DNA of 64,000 nt. It comes from Blastobasis lacticolella (lineage: Eukaryota > Arthropoda > Insecta > Lepidoptera > Blastobasidae). How positions within the stretch are numbered: the first letter of the stretch is position 1; every line of letters starts with the position of its first letter. The position numbers were made by a program, and so were the translations under genes. The stretch is taken from positions 12,710,200-12,774,199 of the forward strand of contig LR990052.1 in the NCBI GenBank assembly GCA_905147135.1. The letters run 5' to 3'. Below, piece by piece: positions 56,095-64,000 of the stretch. The notes under the pieces are model-generated. The model made no database searches and was not told where the DNA came from. It saw only the letters and a list, made by a program, of their open reading frames with translations.

Positions 56095-57917
56095 TATAAT
56101 TCGTCTGAGGTTATGCTTATATTATCCTAAATACAAAAACTAGTCACCCGTTGCCTAAAATGGCAAATTTGGTCATTCGAAAATAAAAATGAATTTAACA
56201 TCATGAAATATGAGATAAAGCTATGAATCCCGCGCTAAGTCGATCGTTTTAAAAGGACCATCGGGCGGAGGTGCAGTATATCAGCGGAGGAAAACATCTG
56301 GAAAATGTGTCGTTAAATGATCAAAGCTTAATTGCATTGACCGGCGCGGCCGACGTCCGCTCAGCTCAAAACGGATTAAAACGAAAATAAGAATTGTCTA
56401 CTACGTCTTTAGAGGATAATCGGGTTTAGGTCATTCAATATCGTATTGTTACAGTTGCAGCCAGGGCTAAGTGATTTGGGGATAGCCTGTGGAATTGGGA
56501 ACCGGTGTGGATTAGGGGGTTTCTGAAAAGTCACTAGAAAATGTGAATTTTTCCTGAATTCACAATTTGATGCAAAATTTTATGTTTTTTTATTATATAA
56601 TGTAGGTATATAGAATTTGCACCACACAGTTTATTCAAGTTAATTCAATTTCCGGATTTTGCGAGAATTGCTTACCCTTGGTCATCGGTCTCGCAAGCAC
56701 GCTGCCATTTGGCCAATGCTGCTTCTCCAAAAAAAGGTCCAAGAAAATATATCTTTCATAAAGTAAAGTATATTTATCGAGACTTCACATGTTCAGTCAC
56801 CCATTGGCCACGTATATAAAAAGCACAACACAAAAAAATAGCTAGGAACAAATAGTAGGAAAGCAAACATGATTTAGGTTGCGTCGAAGGCGGGCGGAAG
56901 CGTGCGCGCGCGCCGTCCGCACTAGGAGCCGCCACAGAAAATAAAATTGATATCGCCCGCCGCGGGCGACCCGAGAAAAAGCATTTCGAAATAAATGACT
57001 TTTTAAATTTCATCGTTGCACACAGTTTCTCTATCAATTGTCGAGGCTCGGTCTTGGTAACTGGATTTCGCGGCGGGCATTTATTATGTGCGACTTTGCA
57101 ACACACGGGAACGCGACTTTTATGTCGCGAACTTTGATAAATAAGGCACGGCGGAGCGGCCGGCCTGCGCCGTATTGCCAATCAGGGCGATTCATGCCCG
57201 CTTTACTCTCCTTAGGTGCTCGATGGCTGTTTCTTCTGATTTGGTGAAGTAGATTAGCAGTAAATTATTATGACTTAAATATAGGTGAAAGTACAGGTAA
57301 GTAATTGTTATGGTTTCAGGGATGTAGCCGTTCATGTGATAATGTAAAATAGGGATTTATTCTTTAAAGGGATGGACGTTCGCGGGAAATGGACTTTCGG
57401 TTCAAAATTGAATGGTTTGGTAATGTATTCTGTATAATATTTATCCCATTGTGCGATAAGCACATATTTTGTTCGAAGTTCTTGAATACAATAAAGAATT
57501 TACACACACATACATATTTCCAATTATTGCAAAATGTAAAAAAAATGGATGGATGGGTTTTAATACAATTTTCGTTGATAGTGGATAAGTATTGTAAAGC
57601 TTATATAGTTAGTTATAATTGCTCGATCAGTAGACTGTAGAGTCACACTATAGAATTGCCGGAAATTATCATCAAGAACAACGCTACTGCGGTGTCAGCC
57701 CGCCCGGCCCGCCCGCCCCGCCGTGTGTTTGACAATCACTACGAGGCTCGCATCATCAAATTCTGTGCATACGACGATGTCATACTACAAATGTCAAATT
57801 GCGATCATAAATAAACTACTTACTACGTTAGTAACATTTTCTCTATGATTGAGACACGTTTAGAAGCAGTCTATTGGTATACGACTTTCTGGAAAATTCA
57901 TATTCGTGTCTTATTGT
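56095..57917. other. Non-coding stretch with CpG-rich islands
   Basis: 56880-57190 is CpG-rich (gcgtgcgcgcgcgccgtccg) and opens a 135-codon minus frame (56774-57181, internal ATG at MKFKKSF). I see no domain or splice signals, and GC-rich DNA makes long chance frames. 57690-57722 is a second GC block (cccgcccggcccgcccgccc). Either could be a promoter region. Confidence 0.35.
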
Positions 57918-58188
57918 ACCTGCACATTCAGGCGACTGAATGTGTAACATGCTCATTAGTTGAAAGCGAACCGATGCTCTTACAGTGAGGGAAAACATCG
58001 GGATGAAATGTACACTTTCACGCGACTGAATATGTTACCCTGATCCAATCTGATCAGGTTCCCTTGTAGCAGGCTCATGGTGGTGGAGCCGCTCCACTGT
58101 AATTACTTGATCTGCCAAATCCTGGATCATGGTCAAGAAGGCCTTCGTGCGCCAGAGCACAACCGGGATATTAACACCAAGATGATTA
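57918..58188 (+). mobile_element. SINE family A with internal duplication
   Basis: Begins with the mid-body block tgcacattcaggcgactgaa, jumps back to an earlier block (gaaccgatgctcttacagtg), then passes the mid-body again (cacgcgactgaatatgttac) and ends gatattaacaccaagatg. The mid-body is therefore present twice. The tRNA head is missing. Confidence 0.75.
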
Positions 58189-60795
58189 TTTTTTATATTG
58201 TCTCATTATACGAAGATATTTATCAAACAAATCAAGCAAGTATTCCTTCTATTTTTCATTATCGTGGTAATAAACTTTGGTTTCAGAATTTAGTATGATT
58301 TAGCCTAATCGTTTATCAATTAGGCTCAAGACTGCTACTGGATATGCCAATATTTAGAATGCCTACCTACGAAAATAGCATAGGGACAAACATTTTTAAC
58401 GAAATTAAAATCAGCTAGGAAGTTTAATGCTCCTAAATATTATTTTACTTACGCAAAACGGATTTTTCGTACTTTTTACTTATAGATAATATTTTTAAAT
58501 TGCGATCCTTACACATGATCACGTAATGATCGTTTGAACACGTGTTTAGGTACTTATATAGATGTTCACAAACTAATTTTACTTTTTTATTTGTTACGCA
58601 AAACTCCATATTAAGTAATAAAAAATTGCAGCAGTCATGCTCATTTTCCTAAACACGGACCGTGCCGGCTGGTATTTGGAGTTTATTTGTCTGCCCACAA
58701 CTGTTCATATCAGCCTACCTAGAAGCATTATATCCACTCTGGCACAAGTAATTCGAAACCGATTCAGTACATCACATTGCCATACTCGTAATGCGTATAA
58801 TGCACAAGCGCTGCATTTGGCTCATTAGTGTCACTCGCCCCGTTCGCCGTGACAGCGCGGCTACAAGCACCCTATTCTAGAAGCTTCGACGCGATCCTTC
58901 TAGCGACATCGTATTCTATTACAATTTGCGTCACCGATATTGCATTTAAAATTCGTACGATCTCGAGACGATGTCACTGCGATATTAATATTCTACATTA
59001 AGTAGAATATACGATATAGCGACGTTATGTGGATGCAAGTGAATGATGGGGAGCATCCTTCTGTATTATTTACGATTGATAGAAGTAATATTATACATAA
59101 AGAGGAAATAATAATAATAATGGTAGCTCTCTCGTCAATCATAATTTTATTTGAGGTTTACGCGATACGACGGTTGTATTACAAGCGATTGTAATAAGTT
59201 GTACCTACAGTGATTTGACTGTCGTCAGTCGCAACCCTTTATTACCATAGGTCACGTAGTGGTGCCAACTGTAGGCACAGCGCCCCTGACAGCTGTATTC
59301 TGAAATTTTAATGACACGAAGCAATCATATTGTAGCATTTATTATTGTTGAAGCAATAATAATATTGTGACATTTAGATATTGTATCTACCAATAAAATA
59401 CGGTAGAATCACAAAATCGTTAATAAGTAAGTACGTAGGTAGGTGAAGTGCAGAAGAAAGAGCAAGAAAGCAAACTCTGTCAGAAGAGGGAATTGACCGC
59501 TCAGATGATAATGATTACGTTGTTTAATTGTGTATTCTTTCCAATACAAAAAAAATAGGTAAAACCTATTATGCCAAAAATATATTTTACAAAACATTTA
59601 CCAATACCCAAAAGCTAATTTTGATTGGCAGGAACACGCGCTCGCCCGAGCCCACTCGAATTCGATTACGAATGCGTATCATGATAGGTTTTCGGAATAG
59701 GGCCGCCAGCGGGCCGCTGTCACTCCCCGTTCAAGATCATGGCCTCTGGTGGGATTGTGCGCGCGCTCAGAATTACAATGAGCTGACGTACAACTGCATC
59801 CGTTAATGTAAAGTGTTGTTTGTTACACGGCTTTAGTACTCCGCGTACAGGCGAAGCGTGCTTCCTCGTGATGAAATACGAAATTAACATTGTCTTTATT
59901 TGCTGGGATTACCGCAAACGCCGGTAGATATTACGAAGACGAGTATAAGTACCTATAAGAACCTTGTTTTGAACTTTAGTCGACCGCAACCGGATCTGGA
60001 TAAAAACCATCGGTCCGGCTAATCCTTCGCAAGCTTCAATTACCGACCTCCGTAATAGAGTCGGCGTCCCGGCCGTAAGGAGCCAGTGGCCAGCCCTCGC
60101 GGAGCAAATATCAAATGAAGCGGACGGTCCACCGAGGGCGTGACAAGGAGGCAGTGATGCGATCAGCTCACGGACCGCACCAGGAATCAATTAGGAACGG
60201 CTGGCGGCCACGACGTGCCTATCGCATGAATTATTGACGACGCCCCGACCGACCGCGGGACTACGCCCTATCACGAGTTCTCGATGTTAACTCGCTGTAT
60301 TATCAATTCTCCGAACTGTAGCCGGCCTGATAGAGACCCCATTAGATCGAACATTATATAGGATTAAGTTCGCACAAATAATATGTATAAAAGGAGCAGG
60401 AAGACAAACAAGAACTAATCCTATAGGGGGACGACAAAGAATCGATACAATAAAGTCGCCTTCACATCCTAATTCATCTAGTCAATTGGCGATAGATTTC
60501 AATTTTCTCGTCATAATAGAAGACCGTTCTCGATATGGAGCTTATACTTCCTAATTTCTGTCGACAAAACATCGCCATTCTCCCATAATAGCGACCAGTT
60601 CGACAATAGGTCCCTAGTCGCTCGATTAGCAGGAAAACTCGATTTTCTTGCCAGATTATCTTGTCTGTCATACGCTCTGCAGAACAGGAATCCTGGAATT
60701 TCGTACAGGTAACTGATTGGACGGGACGTTATCAGGAATTCAGATTTATGTATATATGCTCTTATATTTATAACGTACTTAAAGCTAATAAAATA
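58189..60795. other. Non-coding stretch, CpG-rich at 59630-60330
   Basis: A small hairpin (tattctacattaagtagaat) at 58989. The block at 59630-60330 is GC-rich with chance frames on both strands (92 and 93 codons, neither ATG-led with a domain). It might be a regulatory island. No repeats. Confidence 0.35.
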
Positions 60796-60796
60796 A

Positions 60797-61042
60797 AAAA
60801 TTATAATCTTGGCGTTAATGTCCCGGTTGTGCCCTCGAGCACGAGGGCCCGGGGTCCGCCTTGACCGTGGGAACCTGACTAGATTGGATAATGATTACAA
60901 ATTCAGTTGCCTGAATTAGCAGGTTTCATCACGATGTTTCCCTCACCGTAAGAGCATCGGTTAGATTCAACTAATGTACATAACTCAGAAAGTGACATTG
61001 GTACATGGCCACAGCGGGATTTGAAGCCAGTACCTCTCGCCA
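60797..61042 (-). mobile_element. SINE family A, internally deleted
   Basis: On the + strand: aatcttggcgttaatgtccc, gggtccgccttgacc, then a deletion to gtgggaacctgactagattg, then accgtaagagcatcgg and gtacatggccacagcgggat (remnant of the tRNA head). Ends in the B-box area. Confidence 0.8.
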
Positions 61043-61937
61043 CAAAATAAAATACGGCCCGCCCCAAACAGAAGGTCCACTGGAAACAAAGCGTCATTTC
61101 CGTCACGCACACATTGACGTTACGTTTACAGGCATTCTCACGCAGTTTCACGCAGAGTTCATTTGCGACTGGCGACACGTGTTGCCAAAATGAATATGCG
61201 ATATTATTACAGTTGTAGTGTATATGATTTATAGATTTTGATTTATTTCTCTCTTAAGTTCTTACATAATTATAATATTCTTATTATAGATTACATTTGG
61301 TCAATAAAAGAGATCGTCAAATTATAATATTAGAATTATTGCTTTCATATAAGAAGGCAATATCAAATAATAAATAAATCGAAATAATATAGTGAACAAT
61401 GTCAAAATAAAAAATTAATACATAAAATTACACTAAGGTAAATTGATACAAAGCATGTCAATACCAGTAAGGCAGGTAATTTATGCAAATAGTCAAATAA
61501 TAATTAAATGTCCGTTATTGGATACAAAATACAAAAATGTCAATAAATGAAAATAAAACTCATATTGAATAGAATAAAATTGAATTGAAAATTTGTAATG
61601 CCAAACAACTATGTAATAATTAAATATAAATATCAAGTCAGAATAAAAATGTCATTAAAAATAATTAGTTCTCAATTATGGTTTGACCAGCACAAATATT
61701 GTTGTCCTTTGAAATTATATTTAAGATCAGCAAACAGCGCATTAAAATTTTCACGTGATACGACATTTATTCGTTACAAAGATTATTGTAAAGATGGAGG
61801 AAGTACTTTGTTGATTATACCGCAAGACAATTTTGTGTAATTTGTTGAAGAACTGGACGATAAATTCAGTTCATTTTTTTTAAATAAATAAACAAACTGT
61901 AAAGTACTGAATAATCTTTTGTAAGAAGTTCAAAATA
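61043..61937. other. AT-rich non-coding stretch, nothing recognised
   Basis: Very AT-rich between 61200 and 61700, with AATAAA-like words throughout. An 80-codon + frame at 61598-61840 is of chance length. Confidence 0.35.
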
Positions 61938-62117
61938 TATACAGGATGTTACATAGTATATGTAGGAAGCCGTGAACTGGATGGAGTGCTAAACATATTA
62001 AAACGATAGGTACAATTATTTCTGTCGTACGTGGAATTTTTGTACCTATCGTTTTCATACATTTAGCACTCCATCCGGTTCACGACTTTATACATATATT
62101 ATGTAACACCCTGTATA
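61938..62117. mobile_element. 180-bp foldback MITE with TACAGG ends
   Basis: Left: tatacaggatgttacatagt ... gtgaactggatggagtgct ... aaaacgataggtac. The right arm mirrors it (gtacctatcgttttcatac, agcactccatccggttcac, atgtaacaccctgtata). The arms pair over roughly 75 bp around a 30-bp loop. Ends of TACAGGGTGTTAC type recur in insect MITEs. Probable TA target site. Confidence 0.8.
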
Positions 62118-62857
62118 TTCCAATGCTTTGCTCATGTTTTCTCATCATATATTTAACGTTTTTCGTTATCTGATAATGCGACTTTTCTACACGCTGAAAT
62201 ATAATAATCGTGCATTTAAACAATGTCGCAATTGACGAAAATATTTTTCAGTGAATAACTTGTAAAACCTGTGACACTATTTTTAAATCCTTTTTTTTTT
62301 AAATAATAATATTCTAATATGCCACTTCCTTTTTTACTTACCTATCTATTTAAAATGCACATTTTGACTATAATAAATACACTCTCTATAATAAATCTCT
62401 TTTTCGTCCAACTTGGCGCATTTTTACATAATTTTTTTGTTTGGGATCAAAACATAACCTCCTTTATCTGACAAGCCATGCAATGGGATGTTGCACGGAA
62501 CGGCAACATCGCTCTGAACCGATTTACTCCTGTGAACTCCCGTAGATAATTTTATTTTAATGATTTACTCATTCTTTACATGTCAATGTGCGGAAAAAAA
62601 GCGACGTTGTCAAACTTCTGCGCATGGCTTAAGATGAAGGAGGCTATGGACCAAAATTATGTAATTGACATATCATGTCAAACAGGAAATTTTTGTTACA
62701 CACAACTTGAAAAGAGTTTCAACCAGTGTCAACAAAATTCCATAATTCCACAAATGAAACCTACGGAGTCAGTGTAGTAGCAACCCTAGCGAGTCGGCAA
62801 GATTACGTCATAATTTTCAAGGACGACGGGAGTGGACCTTCTTTAAGTTTTCTATTT
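62118..62857. other. Non-coding stretch, nothing recognised
   Basis: AT-rich; chance frames only. Confidence 0.35.
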
Positions 62858-62914
62858 TGTGCTCTCGCTTACGAGTCGGACACTCAACCGCTCGTCCACC
62901 GACGCTCCTCATAT
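62858..62914 (-). mobile_element. SINE family A tRNA-head fragment
   Basis: gctctcgcttacgagtcgga and cactcaaccgctcgtccacc on the + strand are the complement of the family head (ggtggccgagcggttagngt). Only the 5' 50 bp or so remains, a rare 3'-truncated piece. Confidence 0.65.
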
Positions 62915-64000
62915 AACGTAAGTACCTACTTAAAGATATATATTGTAATTCGAAAAATAAGGTATCTACTTCAAAGCAAACAATTCCCAATTTCCAGTTT
63001 CAACAATGCGTCGTTCCGCGCTTCGAACTAGCAAAACGATAATTATAGCATAAACAATTTAGACTCCGTTTCATTTTCAACTGCAGAATACAAATCCAAG
63101 TGTAATGAAAGAGCAAGAAACAATGCACAGAGTGTGTATTTAGTGGCATCGCCGCGTCTGCTGTGGAGTGAAATGTTCGTTTCGTTATTATAATACTGCA
63201 CTCAAGTTGGCAGTCCCGCTGTGTATAAGCCAAACTTGCTGCATTGTGGAGACGCGAAAATAATTACGAAAACCAAACTAGTAGCAGACTGAAATTGTAA
63301 CGTTTACTTATTATAAAAAAAACGTATTGTTGTATGGTTTTAGTGTCTCGCGCTAACTCTCATGTATATATTATTATATATATTTCTTATGAGTCGTAGT
63401 TTGCACAGCAATGCTCTATGTAGAGCTGCTCTAGATCCTCCCTGTGCGTCACGGGCGATAAGAGTGTCATGTACAGTCAGCTTCAGAGGGCAGGGACCCC
63501 CCTAGCACACATTAAATGTATGATAGAGTCAGTTCACTCTGCAGCTAACTGTGTAAACAAAACAGGCAAAAAATTTGACCGAATACATTAATTAATCGCT
63601 GTTGATATACATTTCGTTTATTTAACAAATTAATATAACATGACCCGTACCTCCCCTTTACATTAACGTGAGTGTAAATAAAAACATTTTTAAGGGTATT
63701 TAAACAAATATAATAGGTATACAAGTGCGAAACAATCGTTGGCCAATGCAACAAAGCTTCCACCAACACAACGATCGCAGGTACTACTGAATATCAATTA
63801 TCCGAACTCCATGCCTAAACGCTCTACGATAACTAGTGCCTATCAAATCCGATCATTCAATTATTGTTGGCAGACCGTGTCCAAAATAACCGACTGTTGC
63901 TGCGATTCCATTGGTGTAGCGTTGAATTTTGTTGCACAATATTCAAATTCGCGTTTTCATTAGGTATTCATATTGAAGAGATGAATAAGCGGTTAAATTG
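62915..64000. other. Non-coding end of window, nothing recognised
   Basis: No coding exon, RNA gene or repeat recognised up to the edge. Confidence 0.35.

Noticed and set aside
56774..57181. 135-codon minus-strand open frame
   Set aside because: It lies in a CpG-rich block, begins without an ATG for its first half, and shows no domain or splice signals. GC-rich DNA gives long frames by chance.
58985..59015. Hairpin tattctac..gtagaata as a miRNA
   Set aside because: The stem is only 8-9 bp with a tiny loop, far short of a miRNA precursor.

Overview
This window looks like nuclear DNA from an insect, most likely a moth or butterfly (Lepidoptera). The evidence is an AT-rich background, frequent taggta/gtaggtac runs, many tRNA-derived SINEs, short non-LTR retrotransposon 3' ends tailed with short tandem repeats, and many kinds of small inverted-repeat elements (MITEs). 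It is not bacterial: there are no operons, no ribosome-binding sites and no long reading frames apart from one retrotransposon fragment. The open frames of 60-135 codons are about as numerous as chance predicts at this base composition (my rough estimate), so I did not call them genes without further support.

The most striking object is a huge near-perfect palindrome at 1574-4800. It has two arms of 1603 bp around a 21-bp spacer, and no mismatch or indel in any segment I compared. It duplicates a TATA promoter and a SINE in opposite orientations. It is either a very recent inverted duplication or an assembly/library artefact.

The rest reads as gene-poor intergenic or intronic DNA. Several places on the + strand look like first exons: TATA boxes near 1680, 6035, 21868 and 44773 with TGACG-type (CRE-like) sites just upstream; splice donors after 6232, 22007 and 44913; and a short ATG exon ending in a consensus donor at 27972-27996. 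One reading is a long + strand gene, or several genes, with alternative CREB/ATF-responsive promoters and shared exons beyond 64000. This is inference; no downstream coding exon is visible. A cluster of CRE sites at 29372-29504 fits the same idea.

Mobile-element layer. SINE family A (tRNA Ser/Leu-like head; 3' end ACGCCAAGATGATTATT) has about 14 copies, one with a 16-bp target-site duplication. SINE family B has one near-full copy and three 3' fragments. A non-LTR reverse-transcriptase C-terminus of 231 codons at 53417-54112 sits between 90-bp inverted repeats (53314-54883). DNA elements include a 1.23-kb element with GTAGGGGAGCC termini (17552-18785), a 200-bp PIF/Harbinger-like foldback nested in another inverted-repeat element (16121-16647), a hAT-like MITE with an 8-bp duplication (11226-11484), and several foldbacks (24369, 39163, 43923, 61939). 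A tRNA-Lys(CTT)-like sequence with an encoded CCA lies at 8872-8946 and is probably a retropseudogene.

All calls come from reading the sequence by eye. Family assignments rest on termini, target duplications and recognisable motifs, not on database searches.
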